Below, in pieces: positions 38,006-48,984 of a stretch of DNA of 64,000 nucleotides. The first letter of the stretch is position 1; the number at the start of each line of letters is the position of its first letter. Under the pieces are notes generated by a model. That model did not search any database, was not told the DNA's origin, and saw only the letters and a program-made list of their open reading frames with translations. This DNA comes from Udeniomyces pyricola. Its lineage: Eukaryota > Basidiomycota > Tremellomycetes > Cystofilobasidiales > Mrakiaceae. Location: positions 186,001 through 250,000 of the forward strand of contig BCIK01000006.1 in NCBI GenBank assembly GCA_039545295.1. The letters are read 5' to 3'. Made by a program: the position numbers and the translations under genes.

Positions 38006-40362
38006 TTAAGACTGGCTCGAGAACGAGTTCAACGCGTTCTGACCACCGAGATGGAAATAGACGACGTTGCTTTCTTTTGGGATCGCTTGGTCCTCGACGA
38101 GCTTGAGGAGGCCGGCGAAACTCTTGCCTTCGTAGACTTGATCCCTAGAGAAACGTCCAAGAAAGAAGGGGGAAAGAGACGGAAAAGCGAGAAGAAGGCG
38201 TGAGTATGTGTGTATGTATGTGAGTGTGTTGAGACGATGATGGAAAGAATGAAGGCAGAGAATGAAGGCAGAATATCAAAGTTGATGGGATGACCAGGCT
38301 TAGATAATGGTGTTAATGATTAATTGGTACGTACGTGATGAATCCCTCGGTTGAAGCGCCCACTTTGATCGCATCTTGATGCCCAAAGACATACACATAC
38401 ATACATAGCACGTCCACCACCGAGCAAAAAATAAACAAGAATAGTCTCACAAAGAGTCAGCAAAACCAGAGAGGATTCCGAGGGGATCTACCGGGACGTG
38501 AGCTAACGACGTACCGAGCGTGGCCTGGTCGGCAAGACCGTAGACACCAGCGTTGAATCGGTCGTCGAGGATGACTTCTTCATCCTGGATGGGAGGCAGT
38601 CCAAGCATCTTCGCCGTGTCTTGTGCGATCTTCATGACTTGAGACCTGGTAGGAAAAAAATGTCACAGTAACGAGTAGAGAGGGAGATTGAAGAGATGGC
38701 CGCATCGACGTGAGTCATCCTATCACACCGATGTGAAAGCTGGCAGGATAACATCGAGGGCCAAACGCGTCACTTACCAAGTTTTCTCCGGCTTACCCGA
38801 AGCATCGATCCCGATGATCCTATCAAGAGAGTGGAGATACGTGACAGGAAGAAATGAGCTTCTGGCTCGAGACTTACGGAGAGTATGACTACATCGCCAG
38901 ATCACGCTCCCAGATCGATGTCGACCAAATCAACTCACTTCCTTCCTTTTTTGCCCTCAAACCTCTCTAGCGCATTACCGACGACGAGCCCAGCGTGAGA
39001 CGAGCCCGTGACGGAACAAATGACGACGGTATCAAAGTAAACGCCAAGGGCATTTTCTTGAGCTTCGAGTTCGAGGAAGGCGGCCATGAGACCGCAAGCG
39101 CCGAGAGGGTGAAGAGACGCTCCAGCCGGGATGGAATACGGCTATCAAACATGTCGATCCAAGCGGTAGTCAAGCAGCACAAAAAGTATACGATCAGCAA
39201 TATATTTCTATCTAGCTTTTTTTTTTTGGTAGAGCGAATGGAAAGAGGATCCGTACCTTGCCCCCGGCCGCCTCGACGCTCGCCACGGCATTCGCCAGAC
39301 TTGGCTTGTCTTCGATCCCAAAACCAGCAGGCACAAGTCGGACATCTCCTCCCATCAAACGTGAGAGCTGGATGCTGTTTCAAGAGAAAGAAGTCATCAT
39401 CGAATCCAAGCGGGTGAACAAGAAACGGGAGAAGAAGGAAAAAAAAAAATAAAAAAAATCAAACGGGCGACGGTAAATCAGTATCAAAGGGATCGGTGCG
39501 CTAAATCCCACATCACATGGAGAGATAGCTCATGATTACGCTATTCCGTCATTTTGGACGATGGACGAAACTCACTTGCCAACTTGTTTCCAGACGGCTT
39601 TCTCTTCGTCCGTGACGGGGATCGTGTTTCCCCAACCATCGAGAGGGACCCAATCTTCTTGGACCGTCACGGCTTTCAGACCGGAAGCGACCGCACAAGC
39701 AGTCACTGCCCTCGTGTGATCTATATGTATATATAAAACCATCCCAACGACCAAACCAAGGAGAGAGAGAGGAAAAAAAAAAAATCACGTCAAAATTTGG
39801 GGAGTCAGTCGGAGACCAGGAGCTACAGTAAATGTTGTCAAGGGAGACGTTATCCGACGACGCTGTAAACCGAGTACTGCGGGTTATCAGTAATACTGAC
39901 TGCTGTTGATGCCGCCGATAGAGACCAGAGTGTCCGCCCCTTGGTTAAGAGCATCCGCAACCACGTACTCAAGCCTATTCGGTCACGAGAGAAGACGAGA
40001 AGAGGAAGGAAGAAAAGGGGGAACTCCCAGTCGTTCAGCATCGCTTCTTCTACCATAGATCTACCCTTCACGCCAAAGGAACAAACCAAAGGAAACAAAA
40101 GAAAGAACTCCCCCTCTCCCTCTCCCTCTCCCTCTGCTTAATGCATGATGATCTCCCCACTCGCCCATCGGACTTACTTTCGAACTTTATTCCCTCCTCC
40201 AGCCAACGGACTATTGCAATCTTCTCGCTTCGCCCAGATCGTAGCGCCTCCCAAGTTCTTGCTCAGTCGCTCGAGCTTGTGAACGGGAGACGGTTGGGGG
40301 AAGAGAAAGGCGCATTTCGGAAGGCTCGTGAACTTGGCTCGGGGTTCGGAGATGGCAATCAT
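38006..40362 (-). CDS. 1-aminocyclopropane-1-carboxylate (ACC) deaminase, PLP-dependent
   Basis: Tryptophan-synthase-beta-fold enzyme converting ACC, the ethylene precursor, to 2-oxobutyrate and ammonia. The start at 40362 gives [16 protein letters not shown], then [36 protein letters not shown] (PLP lysine in GGNK), [54 protein letters not shown] and [16 protein letters not shown]. The last exon has [19 protein letters not shown] and [19 protein letters not shown], then the stop. The Tyr-Glu of VYEGKS and the Leu of HLGG correspond to Pseudomonas Tyr294, Glu295 and Leu322. D-cysteine desulfhydrases carry Ser and Thr at the last two, so the sequence favours true ACC deaminase. About 360 residues. 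Intron-containing, so any bacterial acquisition is old. Confidence 0.9.
40113..40137. repeat. (CCCTCT)n hexanucleotide repeat in an ACC deaminase intron
   Basis: About four TCTCCC units on the plus strand; on the gene's sense strand this is GGGAGA-type purine sequence in the intron before the LEYVVADAL exon. Confidence 0.7.
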
Positions 40363-41188
40363 GGTGGTAGTGTGGGTCCTGGTGGTGTTAGTACGTGAAG
40401 GTGATGAATAGGGGGATACAAGTATCAGAGGATGGGTTTGAGAGAGAGCAAGAGTGAGATGAAGGAGTGGTTGATGAGATGATAGCAGTCGATGATTAAG
40501 ACATGAAGTAAGGAAGGGGAAGATGTTGGCCGCGGCCATTTCACTTTCGCCGTGGGTTTGTTCGGTTGTCGCGCGTCCACGCCGCTGCCAACCGGCCGGT
40601 AACGACCCACAGCAAATCATTCATCAAGTCCCTCCTTTGGCGGATCGACCTTATCAGAGATTCGGCCATCAGCGAGATAACGCGTACGTGTTAGGATGTT
40701 ATCGATCAAGTCTTGAAGGAGTGACTCCAAGTGAGTCCCTTTTAGTAATTGGCGGCGGCCTGCAAAGCCGAGGAAGTGACACATGAGGATAAAAGAACGA
40801 AATCGAAAGTCGCGAGAGAAATCGTAGACAGAGAATGAAGAAGCTATGAAGGAAGACGTTAAAAGATGCACAAAACTATGGGAAGAAGAAAATGATTTAA
40901 TATATATATATAAAAAACATCTAGGGAACAACAAAGATGGGTATCTTTTGCAAGGGGTCTGTCTGAACATGCATGTCGACCAAGACACAAATTAAACATG
41001 AAATGAATATATAACAACGTGTTCGGTACATAATCAGCGCACCGTAATACGATCAAGTCTTTTCCTCTCATGATAGATTCCTGACGGATTATACTACCAA
41101 GACGAGATCAAACTCACGTCATAATCTGCCAGATCAAGGCCGGGCAAGTAAGGGGCAAGGGGGGGGGGGGGAGTATTGAGTCGATTTG
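40363..41188. other. Intergenic region upstream of the ACC deaminase gene
   Basis: About 830 bp between minus-strand neighbours. Includes (TA)n at 40899-40912 and a G-run at 41161-41172. No gene recognised. Confidence 0.5.
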
Positions 41189-42280
41189 TCAAAAGTACGA
41201 CCATTTTTTGCCCCTTCTGATGCGAATCTCGAGTGCGCCTGCTGGTCTGAGATACCCTCCTTTCCCCACGACCAAAGCTCCTTGACCTCGGATGCCTCTA
41301 TCCGCTGGGACTTTCCTTCCCTCCCGAATTGGATGCGCCACGCCCTGTCGATCACGCATGTATCCCTGTTGCGGCTGCTCATGACCGGGCGCTTTAGCAG
41401 TACCGACAAGTAGATGAGTCGTCGTTTGGTCTTGATCTCGCTCCGAGAGATAAATCAGACCTGACGATTCAGAAGGCAAGATGGCCCCTCCTAGACGGTG
41501 GTCATCGTAGCTTTCGGTCTGATGAGTAGGAGCAAAAGGATCGGATGGAGTAGAGCCTGTAGGATCTTTGAGATGTTGATGGGTGGGGGGGAGGCGATGG
41601 TGATGGATCAGGTGAGAAGGAGGAAGTGGGAATGCCGTCTTGATGGGAGTCGTGCCTGGAGTCAAGAGGGAAGGGTCGAATAGCGAATCGACCGAAGAGA
41701 ACGACGAATCGCTTCTATCCGCTGCTTCATTCGTCCCGATGGACGAGGTAGACGGGCTCGGTCGAAAGAAGCCAGAAGCGGTTCGTCCGATTTTGACTGG
41801 CGTCCGGCTTGAAGTCGTCGTAGTGGAGAAGGAATGGTGTTGACGTTGCAACGGCGGAGCCACTTGAGGTTGATGATGCAAGTTTGGACGTGATGATTGG
41901 GTACGTAGAATTGAATGTGGATGAGCTTGGTGTGGATGGTGGCCGTGGTGAGAATTCATGCTGCCAGCATGATGGGGAAGTATAGGCCGGACTACGGTGG
42001 CGGGCGAGATAGGAGGCTGACAGTCGTTTGCGTCGGGAGCTTTGTCGAGTTTCTTTTCGAACGGGTTGATGGTGTCGAATGGGAAAGTGATGTGAATGGG
42101 GGATTCTAGAGGCAGAGGAGGAAGCTCCGTACGTGGTGGAGGGGGTCGGTTCTGACCAAGGTCGTGGGATGGCTGAGGAGCGTGGGATTGTTGGTAGTCT
42201 CCTGGGCGCGGGGTAGCATGTGAGTCGTAAAAAGGATCAAACGAGGGTGAAGATATGGGCGATGGCTTGTATGAGGGCAT
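41189..42280 (-). CDS. Unknown 363-residue His/Pro/Ser-rich protein with basic C-terminus
   Basis: I do not recognise this gene. It is a single uninterrupted 363-codon frame, unusual here where most genes are intron-rich. The start at 42280 gives MPSYKPSPISSPSFDPFYDS. It is Pro/Ser/His-rich and probably disordered, with PPPPRTELPPLPLE (possible SH3 ligand), TINPFEKKLD (an NPF tripeptide, the classic EH-domain ligand), His clusters (SHHGHHPHQAHPHS) and Ser-rich SDSSFSSVDSLFDPSLLTPG. The last 60 residues differ in style: YMRDRQGVAHPIREGRKVPA, then GGYLRPAGALEIRIRRGKKW ending SYF, and may form a small conserved module. No signal peptide or membrane segment. The low-complexity composition could in principle be chance, but the length, the single frame and the structured C-terminus favour a real gene. 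Confidence 0.6.
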   Translation of the reverse strand: MPSYKPSPISSPSFDPFYDSHATPRPGDYQQSHAPQPSHDLGQNRPPPPRTELPPLPLESPIHITFPFDTINPFEKKLDKAPDANDCQPPISPATVVRPILPHHAGSMNSHHGHHPHQAHPHSILRTQSSRPNLHHQPQVAPPLQRQHHSFSTTTTSSRTPVKIGRTASGFFRPSPSTSSIGTNEAADRSDSSFSSVDSLFDPSLLTPGTTPIKTAFPLPPSHLIHHHRLPPTHQHLKDPTGSTPSDPFAPTHQTESYDDHRLGGAILPSESSGLIYLSERDQDQTTTHLLVGTAKAPGHEQPQQGYMRDRQGVAHPIREGRKVPADRGIRGQGALVVGKGGYLRPAGALEIRIRRGKKWSYF

Positions 42281-43633
42281 GTTGATACTAGCAAGTAAGG
42301 GCGATAGTACAAGAGAAGACGGACAGGTCGTCTAGAAGGTGACCTGGTGTAAGGAGATTGTCAGGGCGAGTGAGTGTTTGGAAGCATTCAGCAGAAGCTG
42401 TCAGCTCAAGCAGAGTAATTGCGTCAAGGAAGGAAAGTAAAAGGGGGTAGCAACATCAGGGAGGCATAGGAGGCATTGCAATCTGATCCGTTCATGAGCG
42501 CGATATATTGCGGACGTGATACGACGTCCCGTCGAGTCAACGTCAGTCAATAACAATAAACAAGATCTCGGAGACTGCCTTGCAGCTATGGCGAGGCGAA
42601 GCTTGCTAGCCTTGTACGCAGCGTCAGATTAGTGAGATGCGTCATGTTGGTTTGATGGTCAAGATAGAGGTCGGTGAGATATAGGAACGTCTTGACCGGT
42701 GACCAAGTCATGGATTGAGGACAATCGTATGGGTGTGGCAGAGCCGGCGGGCGCTGGGCAGAGCGGGCATCATCGAAGAGGAGCGCGCAAGAACCGATTC
42801 ATCCACGATTGTGCGCTCGCTGCAACCCTCTCGACTCATGTTGAAGCACGTTCTACGTCGATATCTCTAGATCGTCGACGGCTCTTCACTGTCTTCTTCT
42901 TCTTCTTTTCCATTGACGGTTCTACAAATGACTCTGAACATCATCCACCGACTCATGTAGACACCGATCGTCCACTAAGCAAACCGTGCAATGCAAGCTA
43001 GGATCGGAAAGACGGTGGCTAACGCACCAGCGAGTCACAGTCGCATGTCATTGATCTGCAGTTGAAACAGCAGTCGTAGTCATGAGCCTGTAGGGCACAG
43101 ATAAATGATTAGATCGATGAAACGGTCGATTAGGAGGTGTAGACAAACGATAACAAGGGGGAGGAGGAAATAAACAGAAAAAAAAAGGATATAAGATCGA
43201 AACGAAGAAGACAGAGTCCGACAATGAAGAGAACAGGCGAATCGGATCGGGCTCGTGAGGACAGAGAGAGAAGGAAGATGAGAGGATATGAGGATGGAAC
43301 CCAGAGTATCAAAACATGGAGAAGATGAAAGAGGATCAAAAACGAAGGGCAGATTAAGTGAAAGAAAGTAGAGGGCCATTCAAGGCGCGGCCCAGGGCTG
43401 CGCGCATGAGGGTGGAAGAGAAGGGGATGGGTCAGAAAAAAGGGGGGGGGGGAGGGGAGTGATCCGATTTGACGGAAGAAGGGAGGAGTGAACAATACAA
43501 GGGAGAAGTAGGTAGGAATCCAAGGTAAGAGTCGAATGTGATCAAGACAAAACCGAGACGAGAGATGTTAAAAAAAAAAAAGGCAGTTCAAACGACCCGA
43601 GGGATAAAACGGAACGCAAGACGCTTTCGAAAT
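42281..43633. other. Intergenic region between the unknown gene and DSN1
   Basis: About 1.35 kb holding the promoter of the 363-residue protein and the DSN1 3' UTR. Purine-rich on the plus strand at 43130-43450 with a G-run at 43441-43451. Minus-strand open frames there encode only hydrophobic, low-complexity peptides. No gene recognised. Confidence 0.5.
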
Positions 43634-46600
43634 CTAGGGTGCATGCGATGGTCCGCCGCCATTGAGAGCCGGGCCCCCGACAGACTTTCTTGCTCCTCGG
43701 AAGGGAGTGGTCCCTGTTTGAGTTGTCCGTCTTGGCGTCGGGGGATTTGCTACCGTCGTACGTCTCGGCGTCGTTGGTGGCAGCCGAAACTGCTGAGAGC
43801 CATCCAGGTTCTCTATCATCGAAACGGAGGATGACGAGGCAGATGAACTTGAAGTATTGCTGGCTCCCGCTGGTAGGATGGTCGTGGCCGGAGGAAGCGC
43901 AGCAGCTAGAGAGACCGCGGCCGGATCGGGCCGCGCGCCTTCGCGAGCGGCGAGACCGCGAAGCATCAGCATCGGATCCGGCATGGAAGACGTCGAATCT
44001 GACGTCAGAGGAAGGGATGGGTACAGTGTTGAGCTTGAGGATGCTACGTGGGCGGGGAATGCTGAAGTCCGCAATGCCGAGGCGACAGAGGTGAAAAGAT
44101 TGTCGATGAGGCGAGTAGATTCAGAGGATAAAAGGGACGCAGTTTGGGTGATCTGCCGCAACGTATCAAGCTGGACAAAGAGGAGGCACCGCAAGAGACG
44201 CAAAAGATGAGCATGCGAGGTACTTGGGAAGTAAACGCCAAATTGAAAAGGCAGAGACGAGTCTCACCTGATATTCCACGTCTTGCGAGTCATCTAAGCG
44301 AACTCTGCCTTCCCTCTGGACCCTTTCAAGCACGTCTCTCGCCAGACTGACGGCATCCCGCTCGTCTGTACTCCCATCCAAGCCAGCGCCACCAACGTCC
44401 ATCGTGTTCGCGTCGATACTTCCGCGAAGCTGCAGCCTCAACAAGGCAGATATCGACGCGTCGGATGCCTCCCCTTCTTGTCTCTGAGCTGCCACCGCTT
44501 CCTGCTTCTGTTGAGAGAGTGATGCCATTTTCTTTGCCAAATCCTCGCATGTCTTGGTCTGAAGTGCGTTGGCCGACTTGACCGTCGCTGACCACAAAGC
44601 TTCTTCTGCTTTGCCCTTGTGAATGAAAGCCTCGGATTCGGCGGCGACCTTGCGATTCTGGACATTGCCTGGATGGGGAAGCGTCGGCTTCTTGGGCAAG
44701 ACAAATGCCTGATAGGAGGTAGGAAGATACGACGAAAGCTAGGGTCAGTTTCCGATTCTTAGTAGAGGAAAAGCTGCAACTACGTTGCCTATCCACGCCC
44801 GAGTTTCAATGTGAACGAACGTTTTGGCCACCCGAACCAGCTGGGTTGGTGTCCAACTTGGCTCCAATGATCATCTTGAGGACGTCTTGCATGATCCCTC
44901 CCGCAATCTTTTCCCCTCGCTCGGTCATTTCGCCTGGCACAGGATCTGCTTTGGATTTGCCCTTGCCCTTGGGGTCAATTCGAGCCTCGACGGAGACCGC
45001 CGTAGAGGTAGCAGAGGGATCTGAGAGCAGACGTTTGCCGAGGAAGACGAGAAGATGCCGCATGCGAACGGCCTCCGGATCGTCACCATCAATGTGCTTG
45101 AAGAACGATGAAGGGTCTACTTGCGGATGGGGTGTAGCTGGAGACAAAGACAGGGATACGGAGCAAGATTCTCGGGCGTCAGTCGCTAAAGGAGATGAGA
45201 TGGATAGGGGAACGCGTCTACACTGACTGGCTTCTCCTTTGCCAAAGCTTGCACTCGCACGCTGGCCTCGCATACCAAACGAGTTCCTCTTGCTGACGTT
45301 CTTTCGCATCTCTTGGTTCTTTCGGATCATGGGTGTATCTGTCAATTGCAGAGGCACCATTGAGTCTTCCGAGTAGTCGGGACGCGTCGAGCTTGAGGCG
45401 ACGGCCGTTGGAGTCGTGACTGAAGGTGGAGCAGGTAACTTGAACGAGGAAGAAGACGCAGTAGATGGCAGGTTGGACGAGGAAGATGATGACGCGACCG
45501 GAGGGGCGATTGGAGGCGGGAGAAATGTGAGAAAGTTGAGGTTCTTGGCCGTTTTCTATCCAACATGTCAGATCAAATCAAAGACAAGCAAGGTCAGTTC
45601 AGTCGTTCATCGGCTACTTTCGTCGTCGAATGGACGCGTCGTTGATAAGGATCCACGTTTTGCCCCGCCCCCCCCCCCCCCCCTACGCGTACGGTCTGCA
45701 GTGAGCACTCACCCCTACAATCATCTTTCTCTTGGCCTTCTCATTCGCAAGATCTCTGCCCGGATCATCTTCTACCTGCTTCTTGCTGTGCGAACCATCT
45801 TCCAACAACAGATCTTGTTCGACTTCTCGTTCCTCGGCTGCATTTTGCCCATCCGACCGGCTCTTCTTGGCCGGAGGCCTTCTGATGTCCTCGTCTTCGT
45901 CTGTTTCAGACAACGGAGCAGCAGCAAACCGTTCGGCGACAGACTTACGCCCGCGCGCCGGGCGAGGGGGTGGCATCATCAGGCCGGTCGGGACAGCTGG
46001 AGCATGGGCCGAAGCCGCGGGCAGGGTTGACGACGAGGGTGAAGGAGGCGTGTTGGATGAGGGAGGGGGCGGAAGGATGGGCGTGATGGTTTTTACTGTC
46101 AGGAGAAACGTAACCAACACAAAAGGGCATCAGCTCTGAACTGTATGCACAAGCCCGGCAGGGGGAGATGCATGGATACCATCAGACGGAAAGAGTGAGG
46201 GGAGAAGCGGAGAGAGCACGCACGCGCTGGCTTCTTGCCCTTTGGCTTTGGTTTCGGCTTCGGTTTCGGCAGCTGAATGGGGACCGACGGTGGTGAGGGT
46301 GCTGGACGGATGGGCGGTGACCTCTGGAGAGATGGCTGAGAAGACCGGGAATGAAGAGCCTGGATGGGGAGCTGAGGACAAGGATGGAGGATCGCAGAGT
46401 CAGCTTGACCGTGCCTGCATGCGGGTCCTTTCCCTTCCTTCTCTCTTCGCCTCCTCTGCCCACTTTGGTTCTTTCCCCCCTCCCNCCCCCCCCCCTTGAC
46501 TTTGCGGTTTCTCAAGATGAGACGCGACGCGATAAGAGAGCGATGCGTACGTCTTGATTGGCTGCGACCCTGAGCTTTTTGGCTCGAAGGCCAAAGACAT

Positions 46601-46736
46601 CCTCCTCGTTCTCCTCGGGGTGTAGGCCCGCGTTGGCAGAGGCCGTAGGGGGCGCGCGACGCTTCGCGTTCGTGGGCGGACTCGCGTCGGCTGGGTCGGT
46701 TGGGAGGCGGGCAGAGGAGCGCCGGGTAGCCATCAT
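43634..46736 (-). CDS. DSN1: Kinetochore Mis12-complex subunit Dsn1/Mis13
   Basis: Dsn1 joins Mis12/Mtw1, Nnf1 and Nsl1 to bridge centromeric CENP-A/CENP-C and the Ndc80 complex. The start at 46736 gives MMATRRSSARLPTDPADASP, then Pro-rich exons (KPKPKPKPKGKKPA near 46240, PILPPPPSSNTPPSPSSSTL). The family signature is the basic segment KRNSFGMRGQRASASFGKGE near 45250-45290, followed by PHPQVDPSSFFKHIDGDDPE and AVRMRHLLVFLGKRLL near 45030-45120. The helical C-terminal half includes AKKMASLSQQKQEAVAAQRQ and LDTLRQITQTASLLSSESTR. A disordered tail ends in TPRRTTVANPPTPRRTTQTG ... GGGPSHAP. The KRNSF and RASASF sites match the Aurora B-regulated autoinhibitory segment of Dsn1. At about 770 residues it is longer than yeast Dsn1. 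One N at 46485 lies in an intron C-run. Confidence 0.86.
45668..45683. repeat. C16 homopolymer in a DSN1 intron
   Basis: Run of 16 C on the plus strand (G on the sense strand) between the KRKMIVG and KTAKNLNFL exons. Confidence 0.8.
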
Positions 46737-47979
46737 GTAGGCACGCGTGAGAGATCGAAGGAAGGCGGGCTAAATGATGAGATGACGCGAGCTGGATGAT
46801 GGATGAGGGCGTGCGAACAGACGCGAAGCGAGAGAGAGAGGGCGCGCGAGTGAGGAGGCGGAAGAGGGGCGGATGGGGTGGTGGTCAACAAAGACGAAGG
46901 GCACGCACGACAAGGCAAGACGCGAGTCGATTTGCATGACTGTAGTCGCCAGAGCCAGCCATACTTTGGCTGGCTGGCTGACTGGCTGACTGGCTCATCT
47001 TCATCATCATCATCATCAGCTCTCGATCAAGTGGATGCATGCCCAGTTATACGTCGCTTTCGCTTTGGCCTGCTTCATTCCCGTCATGGCGATCTCATGC
47101 AAATCGACAGTACCTCTCATCATCTCTTTCGTTATCCATTTGCTCATGCTCACCAACCAGGGCTCAGTTGAACCATCTAACACGTCGGCCATCCCTCTCG
47201 CAACAAGATACAACTATACCCAGCCACATATCTAGCCCTCATCGTGTCCCGCGTCGTGAAAGCATCTCCACCATACATCACAATCCTATCTTCCAGTCCC
47301 GCTCGTGTATCTGTGCTCATCCAGATACACACCCATCCACACCCACAGGTGAACTTACCCCGAGAGTGGCAATTCATGACAACCTAGATCCGCGACGCGT
47401 CGTATCTGCCCCACCATCGGATGCGCAAACAAAGACTGTTGCGCCAAGTCATGTGGTATGAGACTTTGGTCAGTTAGGTATCTCGATAGTATGGAAATTC
47501 GGTGAGTAAGTGCCTGCTAATATGTCAGATGACCTCTCAAAAGATTGAGCGCGCCGATGCATGCCTGTTGCGCAAGCCAGATAACCTCGACCGAACAAAA
47601 AAGTAATTGACCGAGTGGAGCCAGGTGAGTAACGAATCTCGATACCAAGATCCACGTGTGTTCTAGATTTCAGTACATTTATACACCCCGCTAGAGAGGA
47701 GGTTTCAAAGCGACGACGGCAAAAAAGGAAGAAGATAAAAAGAAATGAAGACGGGCAAGCAGCCCGACGTTTTTGGATTGGATACGCCTTGAGGTGGCTA
47801 CTCGATATCCGAGTCGTAGGGAGCGTTTCAGTCTGGTAGCCAAAGAGAAGAAGATGCATCAGTGACAGGTTTGGAATCGCTATGAGCCGACCGAGAACAG
47901 GCCGCCCACAGAACGATGAGAATGGAAGGGGATTGCGGTTCCTTACCCGAGTCTGTGGAGCTCAGCTCTCGCCTGACGT
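46737..47979. other. Intergenic region: DSN1 promoter and SmG 3' side
   Basis: About 1.24 kb. Contains a GGCT/GACT tandem repeat and a TCA run at 46967-47018, plus AGTCGCCAGAGCCAG at 46944-46958. A 66-codon plus-strand frame at 47035-47235 begins like a signal peptide but is unsupported. No gene recognised. Confidence 0.5.
46967..47018. repeat. Tandem GGCT/GACTGGCT repeat followed by (TCA)n
   Basis: GGCTGGCTGGCTGACTGGCT-type tetranucleotide repeat to about 46995, then ATCTTCATCATCATCATCA. It lies about 230 bp upstream of the DSN1 start. Confidence 0.7.
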
Positions 47980-48640
47980 CTATGCTGACAGTGTCGACAC
48001 ACTCGTTACAGAGTTACCCCGAATGACCTGGGGGGACGGATGGAATGAAGAGAAAAGACCAGATGATCGCGTCAACGTAGATTCTTACGCTCTCTAGCCC
48101 TATGAAGCTGACACGTCCTCGTCGCGGCGTCACGACTTTTGTCGGTGCTGATGAGGAGCAACTGTATGACATGGTCTCCCCATGTTGTCACAACTATCAC
48201 AACTGCCCAATCTGGAAAGCTCTGATTGCCCTGCCTCACGCAGCGTGGCTAAACTAGATGCAAGTAGACGTCAAACTCACGACCATGCCGATGGGAGTCT
48301 TTTCCGCCGCGCTAACTTCCTCGAATGCATCGTCGACAACGAGGTTGAGGAAGATGTCGAACCCTCGAAGGACACCCTGAACGCGTCGACCTCCCTGAAT
48401 GAGGATAGATATACGCTTGTCCATGAACTGCCAGGTGTGAGTGTGGAATCAGATGAGGGGCGACGCGATGGAGGGTGACGAGACCAAGGGAGGAGCAAAG
48501 AACGAGACGAAAGAGGAACGGAGATTAGTCTGGGGAGGCGTCAAGGGCGAGGAGGATGCGTTGGGATAAAGTGGTGATGGCTGGATGGGCTGAAGATGAA
48601 GTAGCACCTTCTTGAGCTCGGGAGAGGAGACACGCGACAT
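47980..48640 (-). CDS. Spliceosomal core protein SmG (SNRPG/Smx2)
   Basis: Member of the heptameric Sm ring on U1, U2, U4 and U5 snRNAs. Three exons, 48640-48608 (33 nt), 48427-48281 (147 nt) and 48027-47980 (48 nt), give 75 residues. Exon 1 is MSRVSSPELKK, the SmG-specific N-terminus. Exon 2 begins FMDKRISILIQGGRRVQGVL, then RGFDIFLNLVVDDAFEEVSA and KTPIGMV, the Sm1 motif with SmG hallmarks (GVLRGFDIFLNLV). Exon 3 gives VIRGNSVTSVSTLSA; VIRGNSV is the Sm2 motif. Most SmG proteins then read roughly IVMLEALE(R/D); here the last strand is shorter and different. Spliced frame and stop agree exactly. It is divergent from REX3, another RNA-metabolism gene. Confidence 0.94.
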
Positions 48641-48984
48641 GATGAGTAAGGAACGAGGGAGAAAGGAGACGGGGGAGGGGGAGGAGAAGCTGGCTGGCTG
48701 GGAGGGATGGGCGTTGTGGGAGAGAGAAAGCCGAGCTGAGCTCGATCATGCGCTGCCACAGCAGTCGCCAGCTGGGGGGTACTGGGACACTCATTTCTGG
48801 TATGGTCATAATTAGTTATGCTTTTCTGATCTGACCTTCCTAATCCTATAACTTTCCTATCAGCCTAAAGTCTCTCGTCGTCTTCTGCCTCGACTTTGCC
48901 CAACCCAACTCTTCTTATGCTTCTGTCATCATCTGCTCGCCACTGCTCCCCTCAACAGTAGACGCTTGTCGTGCCAGGCGAACC
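48641..48984. promoter_or_regulatory. Shared upstream region of SmG and REX3
   Basis: 344 bp between divergent start codons. GCAGTCGCCAGCTGG at 48761-48775 resembles an element upstream of DSN1 (46943-46958) and of the PITH gene (7598-7612). Confidence 0.45.

Noticed and set aside
43130..43495. 121-codon minus-strand hydrophobic frame
   Set aside because: Composition (Ser, Phe, Leu, Pro) follows directly from the purine/pyrimidine strand skew of the region; no conserved pattern.
45416..46030. 204-codon plus-strand frame opposite DSN1
   Set aside because: It lies antisense to spliced DSN1 exons whose translation has family-specific motifs, and it crosses an intron with a C16 run.
47035..47235. 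66-codon plus-strand frame beginning MHAQLYVAFALACFIPVMAI, like a secreted peptide
   Set aside because: It overlaps an equally open minus-strand frame, lacks any supporting feature after the hydrophobic start, and resembles no known family.
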